DNA of 51,758 nucleotides, from the NCBI GenBank assembly GCA_902651635.1, contig CACRSC010000073.1:109754-161511 (forward strand), read 5' to 3'. Under the pieces are notes generated by a model. It saw only the letters and a program-made list of their open reading frames with translations, had not been told where the DNA came from and made no database searches. The stretch is from Mastigamoeba balamuthi. Lineage: Eukaryota > Evosea > Mastigamoebida > Mastigamoebidae. Of the stretch, positions 9,964 through 19,340 are shown piece after piece (position 1 is the first letter of the stretch; each line of letters begins with the position of its first letter). Made by a program: the position numbers and the translations under genes.

Positions 9964-11799
9964 CTACTTGCCCGGGACAACGCCCTCAGCCAGCATCTGG
10001 TCGAGGGCCCACTCGAAGGCGTCGGCGGTGGTCTTGACGTCCTCGGCCGTGTGCGCGGCAGACGCGATGAAGGCCCAGCCGCTGCCCATCATGCTGACGT
10101 CGCGGCTGAGCATCAGCTGCCCCAGCCTCGCCTGCGCCCTGCGGCTCTGCTCCGACAGCACCCGCGCGGCCCCCGCCACCGGCGGCGACACGCCGTCGTC
10201 CGCCTCCCGCGCCCGCTCGCGCTGGCCCCAGTACGTGTGGACGACGCTGCCGCAGCCCACGTAGGCGCACGCGCGGCCCGACAGCCCGCGGGCGTCGATG
10301 GCCGCGTTGAGCGCGTCGCGGAGGCTCTCGGCGACGGCTGCCGCCTGCCGCTGCGGCGCGCCGTCGGTCACCTCGATCAGCCGCAGCGTGGCCAGCCCCG
10401 CCGTGCAGGCCAGCGGGGCGCCGTTCCACGTGCCCGTGTGCCCGATGCCCGCCAGCGCCGCCATGACGTCGGCGCGCCCGCAGACGGCGCCCATCGCGAG
10501 GCCGCCGCCGCAGATCTTGCCGACCGTGAAGAGGTCCGGCGCGACGCCCGCGCTGCGCTGGTAGCCGCCGACCGAGTCGCGGAACCCGCTGACGACCTCG
10601 TCGAGGACCAGCAGCGTGCCGGCGGCCCGCGCGGCGTCTGCGATCTCGCGGGCGAGCGCGTGCGGGAGGGGCACCTGCCCCATGTGGCACCCGGCGCCCT
10701 CGACGAGCACGGCGGCGTACTCGCGCGTCGCGAGGGCCGCGCGGACGGCGGCAGCGTCGGGCGGGACGAGGGTCGTGGAGGGGGCCAGCCAGCGCGGGTC
10801 GAGCGTGAGGCTGTCGGCCCAGCCGTGGAAGTTGTCCGCGAGGCGCAGGAGGCGCGGGCGGCCCGTGTGGGCGCGGGCCACGCGGACGGCCAGCAGGTTG
10901 GCCTCGTTGCCGCAGGCGCAGGGCTCCACGCGCTCGGCGCCCGGCATCAGGCGCCGCACCTGCTCGGCCCACAGCACCTCGATCTCGTCTGCGCGGGTTG
11001 CGGCCAATTCAATTGAATTTGGGTTTCGCGAGTTCGCTGATTTGCTGGAAGTTTCTTGGGTGGCTTGGCCTGGGGCTACTGCGCGACACGGCGCACGGAG
11101 GGGGGGGGGGGGGCGGGAAGACAAACTGGGGGTGCGCGGTGGCAAGAGATAAACCGGGCCGTGTGGCCCGCACGCAGTTGCTCGCGCAACACAGACGCCA
11201 ACGAGTGGCCGTTGTGCAGTTTGAAAAAATGAGAAAAAAAGCACTTCCCCACGCCACCCTCGCAATGGCGATCCCCTCTCGGACGCCCCCCTCCCTCGAT
11301 GGCGCAGCGCCTTGCCGTGTTTGCGTGGGGGAAGAGCGGGCCCTTTGCCTTGGGGGGGAATAGAGAAAATAGAAAACAGAGAGAATAGGAGAGAGCGAGA
11401 GACCAGAGAGAGGGAGAGGACAGAGAGACAGAGGAGAGAGAGGAGAGACCAGAGAGAGATGATGATGATGATGAGAAGATGAGAAGAGAGAGGGGAGAGA
11501 GAGGAGAACGGACGGTTGTCGCCGTAGTGGAAGCCGAGCTGCGCCTGCTTCTGCACGGCCATCACCACGTCGGGGTGCGAGTGGCCCAGCAGCAGCGCCC
11601 CGTGCCCCATGACCCAGTCGACGATCACGCGCCCGTCTGCGTCTGTCTTGTGGGCCCCGCGTGCGCTGACGACGTACGGCCGCGGCGGCTCCGAGACCCG
11701 GCACGCGTGCGTCGCCCCCGACGCCGCGAAGACCGCCACTGCGCGCTCGTGCAGCTTGGCACACTCGGGGTGCGACGTGGACCACTCGGGCTGCGCCAT
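9964..11799 (-). CDS. Class III PLP-dependent enzyme, glutamate-1-semialdehyde aminomutase-like
   Basis: Exons 11799-11514 and 10988-9964 are separated by a 525-bp intron and encode 436 aa, the usual HemL length. The family moves amino groups using pyridoxal phosphate; true HemL makes 5-aminolevulinate from glutamate-1-semialdehyde. Visible family features are HGALLLGHSHPDVV near the N terminus, a CGNEANLLAVRVARA helix in place of the usual GTEA motif, the LVLDEVVSGFR cofactor motif, and FTVGKICGGGLAMGAV with the Schiff-base Lys. The start is set at MAQPEW because upstream sequence has no support. The donor is GTCCGTTC rather than GTRAG. No plastid targeting is visible, so a role in C5 tetrapyrrole synthesis is uncertain and another aminotransferase activity is possible. 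It is divergent from the TKL kinase gene. Confidence 0.8.
   Translation of the reverse strand: MAQPEWSTSHPECAKLHERAVAVFAASGATHACRVSEPPRPYVVSARGAHKTDADGRVIVDWVMGHGALLLGHSHPDVVMAVQKQAQLGFHYGDNRPFSSLSPLSSHLLIIIIISLWSLLSLLCLSVLSLSLVSRSLLFSLFSIFSIPPQGKGPALPPRKHGKALRHRGRGASERGSPLRGWRGEVLFFSFFQTAQRPLVGVCVARATACGPHGPVYLLPPRTPSLSSRPPPPLRAPCRAVAPGQATQETSSKSANSRNPNSIELAATRADEIEVLWAEQVRRLMPGAERVEPCACGNEANLLAVRVARAHTGRPRLLRLADNFHGWADSLTLDPRWLAPSTTLVPPDAAAVRAALATREYAAVLVEGAGCHMGQVPLPHALAREIADAARAAGTLLVLDEVVSGFRDSVGGYQRSAGVAPDLFTVGKICGGGLAMGAVCGRADVMAALAGIGHTGTWNGAPLACTAGLATLRLIEVTDGAPQRQAAAVAESLRDALNAAIDARGLSGRACAYVGCGSVVHTYWGQRERAREADDGVSPPVAGAARVLSEQSRRAQARLGQLMLSRDVSMMGSGWAFIASAAHTAEDVKTTADAFEWALDQMLAEGVVPGK
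11351..11513 (+). repeat. Polypurine low-complexity tract inside the HemL-like intron
   Basis: The plus strand is almost entirely A and G for about 160 bases (GAGA and GATGAT blocks), so the transcribed strand of this intron is a long CT-rich tract starting directly at the donor. A run of 14 G lies further into the same intron at 11100-11113. Such tracts can form triplex DNA and are prone to slippage. Confidence 0.85.
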
Positions 11800-12376
11800 C
11801 AGGGGCTCGGGTACGGCGTTGCGGTGTTGGTGGCCAACGCAATTAATTGTGTGCGTCCGTGTTGGACAGATCTCTCCAGATTCTGACCCCTGGCGTACGA
11901 GCACGAGAAGTGCGAGAGCAGGCTGTTCTCGGCATCACTGCGCCACTCGGTCCTCGCCGTGTTCGCCCCCTGAACGGTGGTCATCTTTGTCGCTGCTGTC
12001 ACGGTTGTGTGTGCGGGAGCACCCCCATACGAGCGGCTGGATAACTTGCCCGGCACCTCCACCCACCCGGGGAGGGGGCCCAGTCCCCTTGGCACCTAGG
12101 GGCGAGGGCCATGATCCCGAATCCAAATCAAGACAAGTTCCAATAAAGCATCAAAATCTGTATTCCTCAGGTGAATGTAGGAGGCCAGACCGTGCAAACG
12201 AGAATCATTTAAAATTGGGGAACTACGCGCAAGGATATCCCGCGAATGATGGCTCGCCTGGTTTCAAGTCAAAGAACGCAGTTCAAAGCGCGCTCTGATC
12301 ACTCCCAGCCAGGGCAATTGAACGGAAGCCTTCGGAGAATCCCCCGGGGAGATACAAATATCCAGATTGGCTATAA
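11800..12376. promoter_or_regulatory. Divergent intergenic region between the HemL-like and TKL kinase genes
   Basis: This stretch separates two divergently transcribed genes and should hold both promoters. An imperfect palindrome GCAATTAATTGTG lies near 11828, and a TATA-like CTATAAATG (12371-12379) overlaps the kinase ATG itself. If that is a true TATA box, the kinase would start at a later Met. No coding signal is seen. Confidence 0.35.
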
Positions 12377-14258
12377 ATGGAGCGCCTGCCTCCCGTGGTG
12401 CCCAAGATCGTCCTGCCGCTGGCCCCCGTCGAGGACGACGAGCCGCGCTCGGCCCCCGCCCGCGCCAGCCCGCGCCTGCAGCACCACCGCCACCGGTCGG
12501 ACCACGTCCTGGCCCCCGCGGCGGGCAAGTCGCCCCCGCTGGCCGTCCCGCAGCTGCAGCCCGCACTGGCGCCCCCGAGCCCGCGCAGGCCCCGCTCCAG
12601 GTCCCCGGGCGACGACCCGGCCCCGGGCGGCGGCTCGCCCGTGGCAGAGGCCCGCAGCCCGCCGACGAGGGGGCCGCCCCGCAACAGCCCGCCGCCGACG
12701 ATCGGGGCCAACGGTGCGGGGTCCCACCACTACTCTATTTGGGGCTCGGGGGAGGGTAGGAAGAGGTGCAGAATTCCTGGGAAAAGGGGCGGTTTCGCTT
12801 CCTTCCCGGGAAGTGGACGCGGGCGATGGCGCAGAATCGTTGAGAAAGGATTCGCGGCGTTGGAATATGCGCTGACCGCAGCGGTGCCTTGCGCAGACCC
12901 CACGCGGTCCAAGCCCAGGAGGACGCCGAGGCAGGACGACAGGGCCGACGCGCTGCCGCCCGCGCGGACACCGCGAGGGGCCCCGGCGCTGCAGGACGTC
13001 ATGCTGGTCAGCCCCCGCGTGGTCCGGACGGGGGCCCCGCTGACGTCGCCGCTGGCGGGCCTCGCCGTGCAGCCGCCGCAGCCGCCGCCGCTGACACTCT
13101 CGTCGTCCCAGAGCGTCCACGCGCAGTTCCGCGCGCACGGCCTGCCCGGGGCCCCGATGACCGCGTTCCCCGGAGGAGGAGGCGGCGCTGCGGGGCCCGC
13201 AGGGGGCCACTACTACGCGAGGGCCATACCGACGCAGGTGACGCCGCGAGAGCAGGCCAGGGAGAGGCCGCAGCCGCAGCAGCCGCAGCCGCCGCAGCAG
13301 GAGCGGAGGTCCGACGCAGAGGCGGACCCCGTGCCGCTGCGCCCGCACCGCAAGTCGCTGACGGACGCGCAGATCGCAGCAGCGCACGGCATCTTCCTCT
13401 CGCTCGACGAGAGTGCGCGGCGCTGTTCATCAATTGATTTGCTGCGGTCCGCGAAAATTGGGGGGCTAAGTTGTGTCTCTCGCACGGTACGCAGACGGGG
13501 ACAGACAGCTCGACGCGAGCGAGATGCACAAGATGCTGAAGCTGCTGTACCCGCGCATCACGCTGCCCGAGGTGAACCGCATCTACCGCCAGATGGACAA
13601 GAACCGCAGCGGCAGGATCACAATTGATGAGTTGCGTGGCTCTCCCCTTGCCTCCGCTTCCCGCGATCAATTGATCGGCGCCCCTCCACCTGCGGCTCAC
13701 GGGTGGCTCCCGCAGGTTCCTGCTGGCTGTGGAGGAGTTCAAGTGGGACCTGAGCCCGCTCGAGGACATCGCTGCCTCGACCCCCAAGTCGGCGGCGTTC
13801 GAGTGGGAGATACCGTACCGCGAGCTGCAGCTCGAGAAGCGCATGGGCGAGGGCTCGTTCGGCGTCGTCTTCCGGGGCAAGTGGCGCGGCTGCACCGTCG
13901 CTGTCAAACGCACGCACTCGCCCCGGCCTGCAGCCCTGCGGTCGCTGCCACGCTGCTAACGGGAGAGGTCCCACACACGCGCATTTCGTGCAGTGCTGAG
14001 AGCGAACGTGACGCCCGAGCTGCTGGCGGACTTCAGGCACGAGATAACGCTTATGAGCAAGATGCGGCACCCGAGCATCGTGCTGTTCATGGGCGCGGCG
14101 ACGCAGGACCACTCGCACCTGGCGATCGTGACGGAGTTCGTGAGCGGGGGGTCGCTCGAGTCGCTGCTGCGGAAGCACTGGTCGTCGCTCAAGCCCGAGT
14201 GGCTGCTCAAGGCCTCGTACGACATCGCCGTCGGCATGGCCTACCTGCACAGCCTCGC

Positions 14259-14289
<31 letters not shown>

Positions 14290-14766
14290 ATCCTCGTCGA
14301 CTCGGACAGCGGCAGGATCAAGCTCATCGACTTCGGCCTCAGCTGCGTCAAGCCACGTGGCGCGACGCTCACCGAGGTCACCGGCAGTCCAATCTGGTGC
14401 TCCGTTCTTTGCCTGGGTTTTCAAAATTCGCTGAAACAACCGCTAATTCAATTGAATCCGCAAAAAACCGAGCGCAGGATGGCGCCAGAGGTGCTGAGGG
14501 GGGACACGTATACAGAGAAGGTCGACGTCTACAGCTACGCGGTGGTCGTGCTGGAGATCCTGACCAACGAGACGCCGTTTGTGAAGATGAACCTCGAGGA
14601 GCTGCGCGTGACCGTCGGCATGCGCGGCATGCGGCCCCGGATACCCGACGCCGTGGGCGGCGCCGCCAGGGACCTCATCACGCGGTGCTGGTCGCAGGAC
14701 CCGCAGCTGCGCCCCGCGTTCAGCCTCGTCATTCAGCACCCGGCTTTCAAGACGGGCGTCTTGTAG
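12377..14766 (+). CDS. EF-hand-containing TKL-family protein kinase
   Basis: Six exons (12377-12713, 12897-13412, 13495-13633, 13716-13909, 13994-14396, 14478-14766) sum to 625 aa in frame. The first 340 residues are Pro/Ser/Arg-rich and probably disordered. Two EF-hands follow: loop DENGDRQLDASE, assembled across an intron, and the canonical loop DKNRSGRITIDE. A complete TKL kinase domain comes next, with GEGSFGVV, AVK, HRDLKPAN, DFG and WMAPEVL, the last restored exactly by splicing; all catalytic residues are present. The order suggests Ca2+-controlled Ser/Thr kinase activity, a CDPK-like logic on a different kinase family. Introns at 13634 and 13910 appear to use GC donors, and only these joins keep the frame. 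The 183-bp intron 12714-12896 could be retained because it is in frame. It lies upstream of the RhoGEF on the same strand. Confidence 0.88.
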
Positions 14767-15528
14767 GCCCGCAAGCGCAAGCCTGTTCAAAAAAAAACCG
14801 CGCTCTTTTTCCTCTGTTGAGAAGCGGTGCCCCACTGTTCCTTGCTGCGTTGCCACGCAGCGCCCGCGGTGCGGAAGTCGAGTTCAACCTTGGTGCAGCA
14901 TCTGTTGTCACAGGACGAGAAGAAGACGAGAAACAAAATCCAAGCGTAGCATTTTCGATGAACTCGGGATTTGAACAACACCCCGAAACAGGCAAAACAC
15001 AATCACCTCCCCGCACAATTGTGTGCGGAGCGCAGCACGCATCCCCCACGATGCTCGCAGAGGATGCAGCCCCAGGAAAATCCACGGGCGCGGGGGGAGG
15101 GGAGCACATCAGGGGGGATTGCAAGAAGAGCCGGGCCACCCGCCGCCGCTCCTTGATCGAGCAGCGAGATATCCGCGGTTGCGCCCCTGAAAGGTGCAGT
15201 CCCATATCCCGAGGAATTCGCGTGGTGGAGAAATCTCGATTTAAAATTGGTCACAGACAACACATTACACCCGTGGGCGTGTGCGTGTGCGTGTGTGCCG
15301 TGGGTGCTCCGCCAGGCACTTCCCAACCCACCGGTGCTCACCCCCCTCCCCATTCTGAACTCGCCACCCCTGGACCCTGCGGCACCCCCTGCGCCCCCGC
15401 AGACCCGTCCAGCGCTCCCCCTCCCCAGCTCCTCAGCGCCTCACACCGTGTCTCGCAGGTGCCTGCGTCGCTTGCCTGCGCCCCTCGATCTTTATTTTTC
15501 CGATTCGCTGCCCCGCTGCTGTCCCCGG
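14767..15528. other. Intergenic between kinase and RhoGEF; T-arm-like sequence and GT microsatellite
   Basis: No coding signal is seen. A minus-strand TTGTTCAAATCCCGAG (about 14964-14979) resembles a tRNA T-arm/B box without a matching D arm. A short GTGTGCGTGTG repeat lies near 15272-15299. A palindromic CACAATTGTG lies near 15015. A T-rich stretch before the RhoGEF ATG (15490-15500) could be promoter sequence. Confidence 0.4.
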
Positions 15529-18500
15529 ATGTGCGAGCAGTCGCCCAGCGCCGCCGAGTCGCTCGGCTACAAGGCGCTCTGCGGGGGCTCCGAGGCCTCG
15601 GCGTCGAGCGAGCCCGCCCCGCGCCGCCTGTTCGTGCTGGGCGCCCCCTCGGCCGCCGCTTCTCCCGCCGCGTCTGCCGCGTCTCCGGCCCTCTCGCCGC
15701 CGTCGTCGTCGTCGCTGTCGTCGTCGCCGGCGGCGGCGTCGTCGCAGGCGCACGGGCTGTCGCAGAGCTTCCGGCACGAGCGGAGCCCGCTGGCGCTCTG
15801 CGACGACGTGGCGCAGTCTGCGGCGTCGTCGAGCGCCTACACGGTGACGCTCTCGCCGGGCTCGTCGCCCGTCAGCCCCAGCCCGTCGCCCAGCCCCAGC
15901 GCCTCGCCGCGCCCTGCCCCGCCGCTGGTCAAGCTGCCCTCGCTGCCCGCGCTGCTCCTGCAGGGCGCGGGGGCCGCACACGCGCTGGGCCCCGCGTCGT
16001 CGTCGCCCCGCCCGCTGTTCTGCGGAGGAGGGGGGCTCGTGCCGGGCCCCCCGGCGCTGGGCTTCGAGCTGCGGCCGCTGGAGGAGCGCGAGCCCGTCGA
16101 CGAGCGCGACAGGGCCCTCATGCGCAGGCGCGCCGTCGCCTACGAGATACTCGAGTCGGAGCGCTCGTACCTGCACCAGCTCAACATCCTCACCACCGTG
16201 CGCCCCCCCTGCTGCTGCTCGCTTGCTGGCTGGCTGGCTGCTGCCCCCCCTGGCCTCCCGTGGGCCGTTGTGTTTGCGGTTGGTGTCTTTGCTGCTCCGC
16301 TGGGGTCCCGTCTCTGTGGGGATGACGGCATTCCTCTTCCTATCCCCCCCCCTTCTGTCCTCTCTGTTTTCCTCGGGGCTGTCTGGGATCGCGCCCACGC
16401 GTATCTCCGCTCGGCTCGCCTCGGCTCGCTCCCCCCGCGCGGGTCCCAGAGGATCGATCCGCCAGAGCGCGCCCCCGGGGGAGAACGGCAGTTGCAGCCG
16501 TCCGCAGTGGCGCCCCCCGGGCGTTATAAATTTCGCTTTCCTGTTTGAGCCGGCGGGTTCGCACTGCGCGAGCGCCGTTGCAAAATAACAAGCGCTCCCC
16601 CTCCCCCCGTGGAAGACCGCTCTCCTGCCGCGCCGTGCGAGCACCCGCGCTTCGGCTGTGCCGACCGCTCGCTGGGCCGTTGCGCTGGCCCGTTTCTTTG
16701 CTGCTTTGTCCCAGTTCTTTTTTTCCCTTGAGGGGGGCGAGCGCACAGTGTAGCCCTTGTTCAGTGTCTCACGCTCTGCTCCCCTCTACCGACGGGCGCT
16801 CTCTGGCCGGCCGCTGCAGGTGTTCCTGGGGCAGATGAGGTCGATGGGGTTCGACAGCACGCTGCTGTTCAACATCTTCAGCAACGCAGAGGTCATACGC
16901 AACTGCCACGAGAAGCTGTTCGACAAGCTGCGCAAGCGCGTGGGCTCGTGGGACGACGACTCTGTCATGGCGGACATCTTCCTCAACGAGGCCAACTGGA
17001 TCAAGTGGGGCCTCCGCCGACGCCGCCGCCCCCTCCCGCCCCTGCTCACCAGCCGCGCAGGCTCTACAAGTACTACATCAACAACTACACGGTCTCTGTC
17101 AACGCCGTCAAGAAGCTCCGCGACAACAGCGCGCTGTTCAAGGCGTGGGCCAAGAGGGTCGAGCGCACCCCCGAGCTCGGCGGCCTCGACCTCAACAGCT
17201 TCCTCGTCACCCCCGTGCAGAGGATACCGCGCTGTGAGTGTCCCGCGCCCTCGTTTCGGTGTCGCTCGGTGACTCAGCCCCCGGGGTGCCCCCCCAGACG
17301 TGCTGCTGCTGCAGGACATGTGCAAGTGGACGCCCGAGTGGCACCCCGACAAGCAGCTGCCAGACGCGCTGGCGTACATCAAGGAGCTGGCGGACTACAT
17401 CAACGAGCGCAAGCGCGAGTCGGAGAAGGTGCAGGAGCTGCAGAACATACAATCGCGCATAGTGGGCTTCCACGGCGACCTGACGCTGATGCCCGGGAGG
17501 ATGTTCCTCAAGGAGGCGACGCTGATTGTCGACAGGGCCAAGTGCCACGCCTTTGTCTTCAGCGACATTGTAATCATAACCAAGGCCGAGAAGAAGGGCA
17601 CATTCAAATTCAAGTGCCTCATTCAGCTCAAGGTCCCCTCCATCGCACTGCCCTCCCTCTTTTGTCCTCGTTTCTACTCAGCTGCTATCACAAGTCCGTG
17701 CTTCTTGCGTGCTATCCCACCCCCACCCCCATCCTCGATTGACGCCCTCAACTCTGCGCAATCACGCCAACCACTAGTCCATCTGCCGCCACCACACGCC
17801 ATCCACAACTGCACTTGCTCACCCCCGCCAGCACCCCAAAGCCTTGGAACTCAGTCGCTCTTTTTTGCGTCGAGCAGACCGCGGCAATACAGAGGGAGCA
17901 GACACCGTGCTTCAAGCTGTTCTCGTCAGAGGGCGTGCTGTCGTGCGAGTACGAGCACCAGGACGTCGAGCTGTTCCTGCGCCTGCTGGAGACGTGCGCC
18001 GACAAGTCGAGGGAGAGCCTCATACGGAGCGCCTTTGTAGACGAGTCCTCGACCGCAGGCGAGGGCTCTGCGCAGTACCTCGAGGCCCAGAACGAGCAGT
18101 TTATGCGCCAGCGCTCGGCGGCGTTCGGCAACCTCGTGGCGTCGGAGCGCCTCTACGTCGACACCCTCGAGCGCACACACACCAACTACCTCGAGCCCAT
18201 GAAGACGCTTTTCTGCGCCTCGGCGATGCTCAACTCTGCCGGCACTTTTGACTTGGCGCTCGAGTACGAGACGATGATCGCCTTCCACAAAAAGTGCGCC
18301 CCCCAGCGTCGCCTCTCCCTCGGCGGGTGCCCTGCCAGGGTCTGAGCCTCTGTCGCCTCTGCGGGTGTAGGATGCTGCAGGAGCTGGAGGCCCTGGAGAA
18401 GGGGTGGAGCAACGAGACGACGATCGGGCAGCTCTTTGTCGAGAAGCAGCCCTCCTTGCTCTTCTACGCGCACTACACGTCGAACCACGGCAAGAACATG

Positions 18501-18954
18501 GACCACCTGGGCAAGTGCCTGCTCGAGACCGAGTCCTTCCTCGTCTGGCTACGGGTGCGCCGCTGCCCATTCTCCCCTAAATCGCACGAAAACAGCAAAT
18601 TAACTAATGAAACGCGGGTGCTTATCACAGGAGCGGGAATCTGAGAGGCACGAGGACTTGGCGGTGCTGCTCGAGAAGCCCCTGGGGAGGATCGCGGACT
18701 ACTACCTGCAGCTGCAGGAGGTGCTGCAGTACACGCCCAAGAAGCACGCGGACTACAGGTCGCTGAGCGACGTCGTGAGCGCGATGCTGAGCATGACCGA
18801 GGACCTCGCGCGCAGGGGCACCGCCTCCAAGTCGGGCGTCTTCCACGGCACGAGCTGCCCGGCGTCGCCACGCTCGCCCAAGTCTCCTGTGATGGGCGTG
18901 CTCTCGCTGCCAGGTAGCCCCTTCAGGTCCCCAAAACCCAAACGCCGGTTATAG
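15529..18954 (+). CDS. Rho guanine nucleotide exchange factor with DH-PH-DH layout
   Basis: Seven exons (15529-16197, 16820-17004, 17061-17233, 17298-17632, 17878-18293, 18371-18554, 18631-18954) give 761 aa in frame. About 190 residues are Ser/Pro/Ala-rich. The first DH domain runs from RRRAVAYEILESERSYLHQL to the conserved SFLVTPVQRIPRY. A PH-like region contains FSDIVIITKAEKKGTFKFK and TPCFKLFSSEG. A second DH-like domain starts at RSAAFGNLVASERLYVDTLE and ends at EKPLGRIADYYLQLQEVL, where the usual PVQR is PLGR. RhoGEFs load GTP onto Rho/Rac GTPases at membranes to drive actin remodelling. The C-terminal 45 residues are a Ser/Pro/Lys tail. The long first intron (622 bp) is GC-rich and contains no recognised gene. 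The second DH may be catalytically weak. Confidence 0.85.
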
Positions 18955-19340
18955 TAATACGATCACCAAGCATTTATCGACCCAGGCCCAACCAAACCCT
19001 GTTATCCGGTGTGCACAACAGGGAAATGAGTCAACAAACCTGGGCGAGGTTTTTCTATGTGTCCACACAATCCACACAACACCACTCACACTGCGGCAGC
19101 CTCTCCATAAAGTTATGTGTGGGATTTCTACTGAACACCGAGACACCCTCCCGAACAGTTCGGAGTCACCATCATGGATGGCACCCCTGAGTGATATGAG
19201 GCGATCTTACTGACTTGTGTCTTGCTGAAAAAGAAGTAGTCGTATCGTTTGCACTTTGGGGTTGGGTGTTGTGGAGTTTATAGCACTTGAATTTTATGTC
19301 ATGCCGCACAATCGATTGTATCCTGTCCAACCACTACTAG
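18955..19340. other. Convergent 3' intergenic region
   Basis: Lies between the 3' ends of the RhoGEF and phosphodiesterase genes. It is more AT-rich than the flanks and probably holds both 3' UTRs. No hairpin, repeat or coding signal stands out. Confidence 0.5.

Noticed and set aside
9964-11016. Long plus-strand and alternate-frame open frames opposite the HemL-like and other GC-rich exons
   Set aside because: Shadow frames caused by high GC; the HemL-like frame alone carries conserved family motifs.
15690-15760. GTC trinucleotide repeat as a microsatellite
   Set aside because: It lies in the coding Ser/Ala-rich N terminus of the RhoGEF and is explained by codon bias.
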